Below are positions 16,447-23,878 of a DNA stretch of 40,656 bases, piece by piece. A model generated the notes under the pieces. The model was given only the letters and a program-made list of their open reading frames with translations, searched no databases and was not told the origin of the DNA. Both the position numbers and the translations under genes were made by a program. Numbering within the stretch: the first letter of the stretch is position 1; each line of letters begins with the position of its first letter. Source of the stretch: Microtetraspora fusca. Lineage in GTDB: Bacteria; Actinomycetota; Actinomycetes; Streptosporangiales; Streptosporangiaceae. The stretch covers positions 1 through 40,656 of the forward strand of contig NZ_BBYK01000043.1 of assembly GCF_001570365.1 (NCBI RefSeq), given 5' to 3'.

Positions 16447-17361
16447 ATGCTCAAGGTCGTGCCGTCGGAGGAAGTCGCCGAAGCCCTGTCGGCCGGGAGG
16501 CCGGTCGTGGCGCTGGAGTCGACGATCATCTCCCACGGGCTGCCGCAGCCGCGCAATCTGGAGGTCGCCCTCGAACTTGAGGAGATCGTGCGCGCGGCGG
16601 GAGCGGTGCCGGCGACGATCGCGGTCCTGGACGGCGTGCCCCGCGCCGGGCTGGACCGGGAGGGCCTGGAGCGCATCGCGACCGAGCCGGGCCTGCGCAA
16701 GCTCGGCTTCCGCGACCTCTCCCCGGCCGCCGCGCTGAAGGTCAGCGGCGCGACCACGGTGTCCGGCACCTCGTTCCTCGCCGCCCGGGCGGGCATCCGC
16801 GTGTTCGCCACCGGCGGGCTCGGCGGCGTCCACCGCGGCTGGACCACCGTGCAGGACGAGTCGGCCGACCTCGACACGCTGGGCCGTACCAGGATCACGG
16901 TCGTCTGCGCGGGCGTGAAGTCCATCCTCGACGTGCCCTCCACATTGCAGCGACTGGAGACCCGGCAGGTCACCGTGGTGGGGTACCGGACCGACGAGTT
17001 CCCCGGCTTCTACCTGCACACCTCGGGCGAGCCGGTGGACTGGCGGATCGAGACCGCCGCCGAGGCCGCCGAGATCATGCGGGCGCAGGACCTGCTCGGC
17101 GGGCCGGAGACGGCGCTGATCGTCGCCAACCCGGTGCCGGTCGCCGACCAGCTCGACCCCGCGCTGCACGACCGGGTACTCGCCGAGGCGCTCCGCGCGG
17201 CCGACGAGCGGGGCGTCGCCGGGCAGGCGATCACGCCGTTCCTGCTGGAGTACCTGGTCAACGGCACGGACGGCGCCTCCCTTGAGGCGAACCTGGCCGC
17301 GGTGCGCGGAAACGTCCGCCTCGCCGGGGAGATCGCGGCATCCTGGTCGCGGGAGGACTGA
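16447..17361 (+). CDS. psuG: Pseudouridine-5'-phosphate glycosidase
   Basis: A 304-residue enzyme that cleaves the C-C glycosidic bond of pseudouridine 5'-phosphate to uracil and ribose 5-phosphate. Family landmarks are strong: VVALESTIISHGLPQPRNL near the N-terminus, ATIAVLDGVPRAGL, the lysine-containing LRKLGFRDL, GATTVSGTSFLAARAGI, FATGGLGGVHRG and CAGVKSILDVPSTLQRLE. Length is typical. ATG 16447 has a clear SD (AGGAGAG). It is 1 bp from the sugar kinase, forming the classical psuG-psuK pair, so the cell can salvage pseudouridine from RNA turnover. No nucleoside transporter is adjacent. Confidence 0.95.
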   Translation: MLKVVPSEEVAEALSAGRPVVALESTIISHGLPQPRNLEVALELEEIVRAAGAVPATIAVLDGVPRAGLDREGLERIATEPGLRKLGFRDLSPAAALKVSGATTVSGTSFLAARAGIRVFATGGLGGVHRGWTTVQDESADLDTLGRTRITVVCAGVKSILDVPSTLQRLETRQVTVVGYRTDEFPGFYLHTSGEPVDWRIETAAEAAEIMRAQDLLGGPETALIVANPVPVADQLDPALHDRVLAEALRAADERGVAGQAITPFLLEYLVNGTDGASLEANLAAVRGNVRLAGEIAASWSRED

Positions 17362-17362
17362 C

Positions 17363-18307
17363 GTGGGAGGCCTGCTGGTGATCGGCGACGTCGTCACCGA
17401 CGTCGTGGCGTTGCACGGGCAGCCGGTCGCCACCGGCACCGACACCGCGGCCGACATCGTGCTGCGTCCGGGCGGCTCCGGGGCCAACACGGCCTGCTGG
17501 GCCGCCCGTCTGGGCGCGGACACGCGGCTGCTGGCCCGCGCCGGGCACGACACCGGTGAGTGGCACCGGGCCGAGCTGGTCAAGGCCGGGGTCCGGCCGC
17601 ACCTGGGGATCGACCCCGAGCGACCGACCGCCGTCGTCATCGCCATGGTCGACCCGAGCGGCGAGCGCTCCATGCTCACCAACCGCGGCGCGGGCCGCCA
17701 CATCGGGCCGGAGGACTGGTCGCCCTCGTACCTCGACGGTGTCGCGCACCTGCACCTGTCGGGCTACACGCTGTTCGAGCGGCCGGGCCTCGACCTCGCC
17801 CGGCTCGCCATGCGCGAGGCCGCCGCGCGCGGCGTGACCGTCAGTGTGGACGCCGCCTCGACCGGATTCCTCCGCGAGTTCGGTCCGGAGCGCTTCGTCC
17901 ACGAGACCTCCCTCGCCCAGATCGTCATCGCCAACCTCGACGAGGCGCTGTTGCTCACCGGCGAGACCACTCCCGAGGTCGCGGCCGCGTCCCTCAGCGA
18001 CGCGTACGGCACCGCCGTGGTGAAGCTGGGGGCGGGTGGCGCGCTGCTCGGCGGGGACGGAGCGGTCGTGGCGAAGGCGCCTGCGGCCCCCGCCGATGTG
18101 GTCGACTCGACCGGCGCCGGCGACGCGTTCGCCGCCGGGTTCCTCGCCGCGCTGCTGTCCGGACTCGACCCGCGGGCCGCGCTGGAAAATGGTTGCCGGG
18201 CGGGCGCCGCGGCGGTCGCGCAGGTCGGCGGCCGTCCTCCGGTATCGGGAGCGGCGGCTCAGTCTGCCGGTATCGCCAAGGAGCTTTACCCTATTGACAC
18301 TGATTGA
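17363..18307 (+). CDS. psuK: PfkB-family carbohydrate kinase, likely pseudouridine kinase
   Basis: A 314-residue ribokinase-family kinase that should phosphorylate pseudouridine at the 5' position for PsuG. It has the N-terminal substrate motif GGSGANTACWAARLGADTRL and the C-terminal signature DSTGAGDAFAAGFLAALLSG, whose aspartate is the catalytic base. GTG 17363 is chosen because GGGAGGA lies 6 nt before it and only 1 bp separates it from psuG. Substrate assignment rests on the psuG linkage; family sequence alone fits other nucleoside or sugar kinases. Its last codons contain the -35 of the next gene's promoter candidate. Confidence 0.87.
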   Translation: MGGLLVIGDVVTDVVALHGQPVATGTDTAADIVLRPGGSGANTACWAARLGADTRLLARAGHDTGEWHRAELVKAGVRPHLGIDPERPTAVVIAMVDPSGERSMLTNRGAGRHIGPEDWSPSYLDGVAHLHLSGYTLFERPGLDLARLAMREAAARGVTVSVDAASTGFLREFGPERFVHETSLAQIVIANLDEALLLTGETTPEVAAASLSDAYGTAVVKLGAGGALLGGDGAVVAKAPAAPADVVDSTGAGDAFAAGFLAALLSGLDPRAALENGCRAGAAAVAQVGGRPPVSGAAAQSAGIAKELYPIDTD

Positions 18308-18325
18308 TAGCTTGCGGCGTAAGCT
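18294..18325 (+). promoter_or_regulatory. Candidate promoter with inverted repeat ahead of the 601-residue gene
   Basis: A perfect TTGACA (18294-18299) lies at the 3' end of psuK. Downstream is AGCTTGCGGCGTAAGCT (18309-18325), a 5-bp inverted repeat (AGCTT/AAGCT) with a 7-nt centre, where a weak -10 would fall. This looks like a promoter with an operator or attenuating hairpin, independent of psuGK. Confidence 0.4.
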
Positions 18326-18372
18326 GCACCATTAGCAACATGCGTCACTCTCGGGAGGGTGCGGTCATACCG

Positions 18373-20178
18373 ATGGACGCCGAGTCAACGATCTGCCTGA
18401 GCGATCTGGTTCCCGCCCTTCGCTGGACCCGTGCACAGCAGGTTGCCGAAGTTCTGGCCGACCCTCGCCTGCCCGCGGGCTGGTGGGGCTCCGTCGCGCT
18501 CGGCCGAGCCCTCGGCGCGACCGGAGTGGACTGGCTCTGCGAGCGGCTGGCCCGGCTCGCCGCGACCCGCTGGGATCACCTCGCGCTGACCGATCTGCTC
18601 CCCGCGATCCAGGTCCACTCGGTGGATCCGACCCTCCCCGGCTGGCAGGAGCCGGCCCGCTCCGCGGTCACCGCCCTGGGCGGCTGGCACCGGCTCCGCC
18701 GGCTCACCCCCGGAGACCTGCAGAACCCCTCCTCGCCCGCCACTCCCGAGGCCGTCCTCGCCATCGTCTTCCGCGAGATCTTCACCCATCTCCAGCTTCC
18801 GGTGACCGCCGCCGACCCGGCCGCGTCCGCCGCGCCGTCCGCACCGGCGCAGGACACGGCAGTGGAGCAGGCCGCGCCGTCCACCACTGGGCAGGGCCAG
18901 GCGGGACAGCAGGCCGCAGCCGAACAGGCCACCCAGACCCGCCCCTCCCCCGCGGTCTCCGGCCCCCTGCCCGCGCCCACTCCCGCCGCGCAGGCGCCGG
19001 GCGGGCCGCAGCTGCCCACCCGGCAGCCCGGCCAAGGCGCCCGGTCGGGCCCTCCCGCTCCCGCTCCCGCCCCCGCCGCCGGTGCACCGGCCCGGCCCGC
19101 CGCCGCGGCACCCGCCGCGCCCGTGCCGAGCGAGTACCCCATGGTCGGCCTCGTGGAGCAACTCTTCCGGGACTGGGACCCGCTCTCCAAGGCCGTCGCC
19201 GCCGAGCGGCTGTTCGCGGCCGAACCGGTCAGCCTGCGCGCGCTCGCCCACCGTCTCAACGTGGACCGCGAGATCCTCTCCCAGGCCCAGCGGGCCGTGG
19301 AGGAACGGGTCCTGATGTGGCTGCGCTCCCCCGACTCCGCCGCGCTGACCGGCCACCTGTTCGGCCTCACCGAGTGGCTGGGCACCGCCGCGACGCAGGA
19401 TCAGCTCATCGCCGCCGACCCCTCCCACCCCGTGGAGGTCCCCGCGCTGGGGACGCCGCTGTGGCGGGTGCTCGTCACGCTCATGCCCGACCGCCGCCTC
19501 CAGGAGGGCTGGCTCGTCGTCGGCGACCTCGGCGGCCTGCGCGACAAGACCCACCAGCTCCTCGCCACCAAGCCCGCCGACACCGACATGGTCGAGCTGC
19601 TCGGCCAGCTCGGCATCCGTCCGCACTCGGCGAAGGCGTGGCTGGACGCGCTGCCCAAGGAGCAGCCGCGTCCCGAGCAGCGGCCCGCGGCCGCCGCGCC
19701 GGGCGAGACGAAGCCGCTGCCCCGCCGCACCCCCGGCGCGAACGGGCACCAGCAGCGGAACGGCGTCCCGGTCCCCTCACAGGCCGGCAACGGACCCGAC
19801 CCGGCGACCGCCCTCGCCGCGCTCAACGCGCTCACCGGCGCCGCGCCGCGCCCGCACCTGGTGCCGAGCCCGCGCACCACGCCGACCAGCCCGTCCTCCG
19901 ACCCGCGTCGCTGGCAGCGCATCGACGTCACCAGCGGACACCTGCGCGGCGAGCCGGTCGCCGTTCCCGAGGGGTACGCCGCCCAGCTCGGCATGCGCCC
20001 GGGCACGTTGCTGTCGGTCACCGGCCCCGGCGACAACGCCGTGGTGCTGGTCTGGCGCGACCAGCAGCCGGTCTTCGACTCGCTCCAGCCCGTGCTGATG
20101 CGGCTGAACGCACGGCCGGGCGACTCGGTCTACGTGACCGTGGACGGCTACCGCCTGGACGCCCAGCTCACGTCCTGA
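18373..20178 (+). CDS. Large Pro/Ala-rich protein of unknown function with an HTH-like segment
   Basis: About 601 residues, predicted soluble. The N-terminal domain (about residues 1-160) is Trp-rich (LVPALRWTRAQQVAEVLADP, PAGWWGSVALGRALG). A Pro/Ala/Gln linker of about 110 residues follows. The next domain, from EYPMVGLVEQLFRDWDPLSKA, contains PVSLRALAHRLNVDREILSQ, which has the pattern of a sigma-region-4/HTH helix pair. After a second linker, a C-terminal module of about 90 residues (WQRIDVTSGHLRGEPVAVPE ... GYAAQLGMRPGT) ends the protein. ATG 18373 is the preferred start although GGGAGGG is 13 nt upstream; ATG 18340 is an alternative. A DNA-binding or sigma-associated regulator is possible, but no function can be assigned. 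A promoter candidate suggests a separate transcription unit. Confidence 0.7.
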   Translation: MDAESTICLSDLVPALRWTRAQQVAEVLADPRLPAGWWGSVALGRALGATGVDWLCERLARLAATRWDHLALTDLLPAIQVHSVDPTLPGWQEPARSAVTALGGWHRLRRLTPGDLQNPSSPATPEAVLAIVFREIFTHLQLPVTAADPAASAAPSAPAQDTAVEQAAPSTTGQGQAGQQAAAEQATQTRPSPAVSGPLPAPTPAAQAPGGPQLPTRQPGQGARSGPPAPAPAPAAGAPARPAAAAPAAPVPSEYPMVGLVEQLFRDWDPLSKAVAAERLFAAEPVSLRALAHRLNVDREILSQAQRAVEERVLMWLRSPDSAALTGHLFGLTEWLGTAATQDQLIAADPSHPVEVPALGTPLWRVLVTLMPDRRLQEGWLVVGDLGGLRDKTHQLLATKPADTDMVELLGQLGIRPHSAKAWLDALPKEQPRPEQRPAAAAPGETKPLPRRTPGANGHQQRNGVPVPSQAGNGPDPATALAALNALTGAAPRPHLVPSPRTTPTSPSSDPRRWQRIDVTSGHLRGEPVAVPEGYAAQLGMRPGTLLSVTGPGDNAVVLVWRDQQPVFDSLQPVLMRLNARPGDSVYVTVDGYRLDAQLTS

Positions 20179-20241
20179 CGCCCTCCCGTGGCGGGGCACC
20201 CTGGATCTCCTTCGGGCCGGGCTGGGCCTGCAGCGGTCCGT

Positions 20242-20267
20242 GATCGTGCGATCGCTTCGCATCGATC
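20242..20267. terminator. Hairpin between convergent genes
   Basis: GATCGTGCGA and TCGCATCGATC pair as a 10-bp stem with one bulged base and a 5-nt loop. It lies between the stop of the plus-strand gene (20178) and that of the minus-strand gene (20281) and could terminate both. No T-run is present. Confidence 0.4.
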
Positions 20268-20280
20268 GTCCCGCCGTCGT

Positions 20281-20676
20281 CTATTCCGTGATCAGCGTTT
20301 TGACGGCGAGTTGCTCCTCGCCCGCGGGGCCGTCGAGGCGGATCGACAGTTCCCAGACGCCGCTCATCGGGAACAGTTCGCCCACGGCCACGAAGCGGCC
20401 GGGCTCACGCATGGTGGCGGAGATCTCGGGTGTGGAGTGTCCCATCTCGGCCATGACCGCCGACAGGGCCACGGTGTCGGCGTCGCCCTTGCTCACCTTG
20501 ATCTCCACAGTGACCTGGCCGGGAGCCGGGTCCGCGATGAGGACGGTGGCGGTGTAGCGGCTGCCCGTGGTGGTCAGGTTGACCGGTTCGGCGGCCGTGC
20601 TCCTGCTCACGACGTACAGCGCCACTGCCGCGATCACGAGCGCGGCCGCGGCCACCGCGTGCCACCTCTTGATCAC
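20281..20676 (-). CDS. Small membrane-anchored YtkA/FixH-like protein
   Basis: A 131-residue protein with an N-terminal signal anchor (AVAAAALVIAAVALYVV) and an extracytoplasmic beta-rich domain. The domain runs VTVEIKVSKGDADTVALSAV, then MAEMGHSTPEISATMREPGRF, GELFPMSGVWELSIRLDG. The M-x-x-M-G-H cluster and the pattern of an immunoglobulin-like fold resemble YtkA/FixH-like domains often found with copper proteins. GTG 20676 has GGAGG 4 nt upstream and overlaps the stop of the preceding gene (GTGA). It is the third gene of the coupled operon and may hand metal to, or receive it from, its neighbours. Function is inferred only from motif and context. Confidence 0.72.
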   Translation of the reverse strand: MIKRWHAVAAAALVIAAVALYVVSRSTAAEPVNLTTTGSRYTATVLIADPAPGQVTVEIKVSKGDADTVALSAVMAEMGHSTPEISATMREPGRFVAVGELFPMSGVWELSIRLDGPAGEEQLAVKTLITE

Positions 20677-21992
20677 TTGGCCTCCGGCGCGGTCACGTTC
20701 ACGGTGAAAGGTACGGTCACGATGCGGTCGGCGGTGGCGTACTGGACCCAGGCGAGGTACCGGCCCGGTTCGGGGAAGCTGAAGGTGAAGCGCACCCGGG
20801 ATCCCGGGGCGCCCATCTCGTGCACGTGGCCGAAGAAGCGGCCATCCTGACCGCGTATGAGCAGGTGGCCGGTCATGCCAAGCCAGGTCCGGACGCCGGC
20901 GGGCGTGTCCAGGTCGATCGTCGTGGGACGGCCCGCGATGGGGACGGCGGGTTGGAGCCGCGGCGTGACGGTCGTGCCCGCCTGCGTGGCGGGCGCGCCG
21001 GTCTTACCGGACTCCGTGACCGTGCCGGACTCTGCCGATGCTTTGGCCGGCCCTCCGACGGTGAAATCCGCGGCGACGAGTTGCCCGCCTGAGTTCTCCC
21101 GTTCGAGCTCGGCGTGCGCCAGGTACCGGCCCGGGCGGCCGGCGCTCAGTCTGACCTCCAGGTGCCCGGGCGCCGTGCGCAGGGGGTGCACGTGCCGGAA
21201 ATACCGCCCGTCCTCGCTGGTGACGACCACATGGGCGAGCGCCTCATGGTGCGCGGTGAGGTCGTCGACCGGCCGCCCGGTCGAGCCGTCGACGAGATCC
21301 ACCCGCAGCGTGAACTCCTCTCCCGCCTCCGGCTGTGCCGGGACCGTCTCCATGCGGGCCTGTACGTACGGCCGCCCTTCCGCGGTCGATGTCGTGGGGG
21401 CGGGGGCGGGGGCGGCGCCGTCCGGTGGGGGTGCCGGTACCTGCGATTCGAACACGATGACCATGGCGGCGACCGTCACCCCGGCCGCGGCACCCGCGGC
21501 CAGCGCCATCGCCCGTCCCGGTCGGGCCGTCGCCCCGGTGAGCAGGCCGCCCACCAGGAGCACCGCGGCCACGAACAGGCCGCCGTAGATGAGGAATGCG
21601 CCTGCCGAGTCGCGTTCGACGAGGACGCGGAACGGGATGACCGCGGTCTCGTTCCCGGCGCTCAGTTTCAGCTCGTGCGGCCCGGTCCGCTCCACCTGGA
21701 GCTGCGTGTACTGCGGGTTCGCCGCCGCCTGGGCGGTGCCGGTCACCGTGCGGCCGTCCTCGACCGAGCGGACCTCGAGGCCGATGGGCAGCCCGGACAC
21801 CGGCTGGTACGCGATGACGCCGATCCGCAGCGGCCCCGGCACCCGGGTTGTTCCTTTGACCACCACTGTCACCTCGGCGCCGGCGATCGTCTGGGCGATC
21901 CGCAGGTCCGTCCCCGCCGTGACGGTGTGCGCGGCGGCGGGGGCGGCCAGCGCCAGCACGAGGACAGCGGCGAGGCACAGGACTCGGATCAT
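20673..21992 (-). CDS. Exported two-domain membrane protein with predicted N-terminal His and duplicated HVH motifs, possible copper protein
   Basis: 439 residues. A signal peptide (MIRVLCLAAVLVLALAAPAAA) is predicted to be cut just before HTVTAG, leaving histidine as residue 1, a hallmark of copper histidine-brace proteins (CopC, LPMO, PmoB). An N-terminal beta-rich domain (about 130 residues) is followed by two adjacent TM helices (AFLIYGGLFVAAVLLVGGLL and AGVTVAAMVIVF). After a Pro-rich linker comes a duplicated extracytoplasmic region carrying AHVVVTSEDGRYFRHVHP and GHLLIRGQDGRFFGHVHE. The order beta domain-two TM-beta domain resembles PmoB/AmoB topology, but the HVH pairs here lie in the second half. 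ATG 21992 overlaps the upstream stop (ATGA). Metal binding is an inference; a copper store, chaperone or sensor are alternatives. Confidence 0.72.
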   Translation of the reverse strand: MIRVLCLAAVLVLALAAPAAAHTVTAGTDLRIAQTIAGAEVTVVVKGTTRVPGPLRIGVIAYQPVSGLPIGLEVRSVEDGRTVTGTAQAAANPQYTQLQVERTGPHELKLSAGNETAVIPFRVLVERDSAGAFLIYGGLFVAAVLLVGGLLTGATARPGRAMALAAGAAAGVTVAAMVIVFESQVPAPPPDGAAPAPAPTTSTAEGRPYVQARMETVPAQPEAGEEFTLRVDLVDGSTGRPVDDLTAHHEALAHVVVTSEDGRYFRHVHPLRTAPGHLEVRLSAGRPGRYLAHAELERENSGGQLVAADFTVGGPAKASAESGTVTESGKTGAPATQAGTTVTPRLQPAVPIAGRPTTIDLDTPAGVRTWLGMTGHLLIRGQDGRFFGHVHEMGAPGSRVRFTFSFPEPGRYLAWVQYATADRIVTVPFTVNVTAPEAK

Positions 21993-23113
21993 GCCCGGCC
22001 GGCGGCGGCCGCGCTGGGCGCAACCGGCTGGGCGGTGACCGCGTTGGGCAGGAACAGCGCCCCGAGCGCCAGCCCGATCAGGCCGGCGACGACCGGCGCG
22101 CCGGTCCACAGTTCGGGCACGGAGGGCAGGCCGCCCCCGGTGGCCGAGGCGACCCCGATGTACAGGGACCACGTGGCGAAGGCCGACAGCCCGGCGAAGG
22201 CCCAGTAGGCGGCGCGCCGCTCACCCGACGGCCGCAGCCGGCGGATCAGCAGGTCGCTCACGAACCCGGCGGCCACGAACGACAGCAGGGTCGGCACGTT
22301 GCGGAACGCCGTCTGGGCACCCGGCATGAGCACCATGATCGTGTACATGACGGTCACCGAGCCGAACGGCAACAGCCAGCGGCGCACCAGGAAGAGCACC
22401 GGGCTGAGCATGACGACGTTGGTGACGACCATCGCGACGGCCACCCGGTCGGTGGCCGGGCCGACCGGTCCAGGACCGGCGCCCGAGTCCCGCAGCATGG
22501 ACAACGCCTGGACGATGCCCTCGGAGCGGTACTGCATGGCGTCGCCGTACGACAGGAACAGCGACACCAGCGTGACGGCGAACGCGAGCCCGATCAACGC
22601 GGGCAGCAGGCGGCCGAGCGAGGGCCGGGCGCCGACATCGGGGGCGTTCCACGCCGAGCGCAGCGGTGTCGTGATGATGAGCATCATCGTCACGATGAGG
22701 CCGAGGTGTGACGGGCTGAACAAGATGTTGATGGTCGTCTCGATGCCGAGGATGGTGTGCCACAGCATGTCGGCGAATCCGAAGGCGGCGAACGCGGGAA
22801 TCGCTACCAACCCGGCGAGATAGCCGGTGGGGACGGCCGCGAGCCCCTGCCGTCCGGCGCGCACGTTGCGCCACACCTGCCAGATGATCCAGCCGGAGAC
22901 CACGGCGAAGCCGGAATAGAACACCGCATGCCATGGAGTGAAGAACGTCTCCAGCTGCGTCAGATTGCTGTGCGCCCAGGCGTCGATCATCAATCCGACC
23001 CCGAACCAGATTCCGAGCAGCGCCGTGACCAGGTCCGTCCTGGGGGACACCCATCCGCGGGGTTCCCCCGTGTCCACCACTAATCGCCGAATGCCGGCGG
23101 CGTCAGATGCCAC
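21989..23113 (-). CDS. Polytopic membrane protein with conserved-looking His/Asp intramembrane motifs
   Basis: 374 residues with about eight or nine hydrophobic segments. Polar residues sit in or near helices in a suggestive way: MIDAWAHSNL, FFTPWHAVFYSG, GFADMLWHTILGIE and LFSPSHLGLIV. The D-x3-H spacing followed 17 residues later by another H is reminiscent of, but not identical to, metal ligands in membrane monooxygenase subunits. I do not recognise the family by name. GTG 23113 is preferred because AAGGA precedes it by 7 nt; ATG 23146 has no SD. A longer in-frame extension upstream belongs to a broken permease. It is first in a three-gene operon with 4-bp overlaps, so it likely acts with the HVH protein in the membrane. 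Confidence 0.72.
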   Translation of the reverse strand: MASDAAGIRRLVVDTGEPRGWVSPRTDLVTALLGIWFGVGLMIDAWAHSNLTQLETFFTPWHAVFYSGFAVVSGWIIWQVWRNVRAGRQGLAAVPTGYLAGLVAIPAFAAFGFADMLWHTILGIETTINILFSPSHLGLIVTMMLIITTPLRSAWNAPDVGARPSLGRLLPALIGLAFAVTLVSLFLSYGDAMQYRSEGIVQALSMLRDSGAGPGPVGPATDRVAVAMVVTNVVMLSPVLFLVRRWLLPFGSVTVMYTIMVLMPGAQTAFRNVPTLLSFVAAGFVSDLLIRRLRPSGERRAAYWAFAGLSAFATWSLYIGVASATGGGLPSVPELWTGAPVVAGLIGLALGALFLPNAVTAQPVAPSAAAAGRA

Positions 23114-23313
23114 GTCGTGATCCTTTCGGCCGATCGAATCGTTCATACGCCGGTGGGCCGGGTGCCCGTCGGCGAACGCGGGTGAGGCGGACGAGGTCTC
23201 TGCGGTCCTGCCGTCACTGACGTAGTCAACTCGATACGGCGAGTGTCGTGGGTCGTTATGCGGGCCTCGGTCTGCTGAGCACCGCTGCTGCCGACGCCTG
23301 CCCAGCGGGCCGA

Positions 23314-23878
23314 TCACGCTGTTTCGGCGCTGAGGGCCTGCGCCACGGGCCTGCGCCACGGGCCGGCGCGCCGCCAGGAGTGCGGGCAGGGCGGTGAGTG
23401 CCGCCGTCGCCAGGAGAGTCGCGAGTGCGGCGCCGAGCAGCCAGAAGGAGGGGGGCACGGTCCACTTCCCGAGAGCGAACATCGAGCACAGGCCGACGCC
23501 CAGAGGGACGCCGATGACGGCGCCGGGCAGCGCGGGCAGGAGCTGGGCGGTGGACAGCCCCGCGGAGATCTGTCCGGGGGTGGCGCCGAGCGTACGCGTG
23601 ATGGCCATGGTCGCCCGGGCCTCCATCGCCGTGGTCCAGGTGAGCGTGATGGTGTTCACGACGGCGAGTGCGATCAGCAGGATGGTGACGGCGAGCATCA
23701 GCCGACGGTCGTGAACGTCTCGCAGGTTGGGCAGGGCGGAGGAGCCATTCAGGCCGTAGCCCCTCTCCGGCTGGGCGTAGAGGAAATCGGCCGCGGCCGG
23801 AGCCGAGCGCGGCTGCGGCCGCCGGGGGTGCGCCCGGAGATGGTCCGGGCACGCGTTGCAGATTCCGGTGCCCGGGGC
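23314..23878 (-). pseudogene. Broken FtsX-like ABC transporter permease (C-terminal remnant)
   Basis: Only the last part of an FtsX/MacB-type permease is recognisable. It reads LRDVHDRRLMLAVTILLIA, then NTITLTWTTAMEARATMAIT, RTLGATPGQI, two more helices and LLAARRPVAQA at the end. The N-terminal half and any start signal are missing; the frame runs straight from the histidine kinase stop. A 13-bp tandem duplication (23334-23359) shifts the frame after PVAQA. Removing one copy restores ALSAETA followed by TGA at 23314-23316, a typical permease ending. Because of the shift the frame reads on into the next gene. Doubly damaged, so a pseudogene. No ATPase partner is nearby. Confidence 0.8.
23334..23359. 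repeat. 13-bp tandem duplication causing frameshift
   Basis: GGGCCTGCGCCAC occurs twice in perfect tandem (23334-23346 and 23347-23359). Thirteen is not a multiple of three; deleting one copy restores the expected permease C-terminus and stop. Confidence 0.92.

Noticed and set aside
20673-23113. True particulate methane/ammonia monooxygenase operon
   Set aside because: There are no PmoA-like and PmoC-like separate subunits, ligand spacing differs (D-x3-H-x16-H instead of x12) and the HVH motifs lie in the second half of the PmoB-like protein; only topology is similar.
21989-23698. A single 569-residue membrane protein starting at ATG 23698
   Set aside because: Its N-terminal third is the broken permease read through a 13-bp duplication, followed by non-protein-like sequence. 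A good SD/GTG at 23113 defines the real downstream gene.
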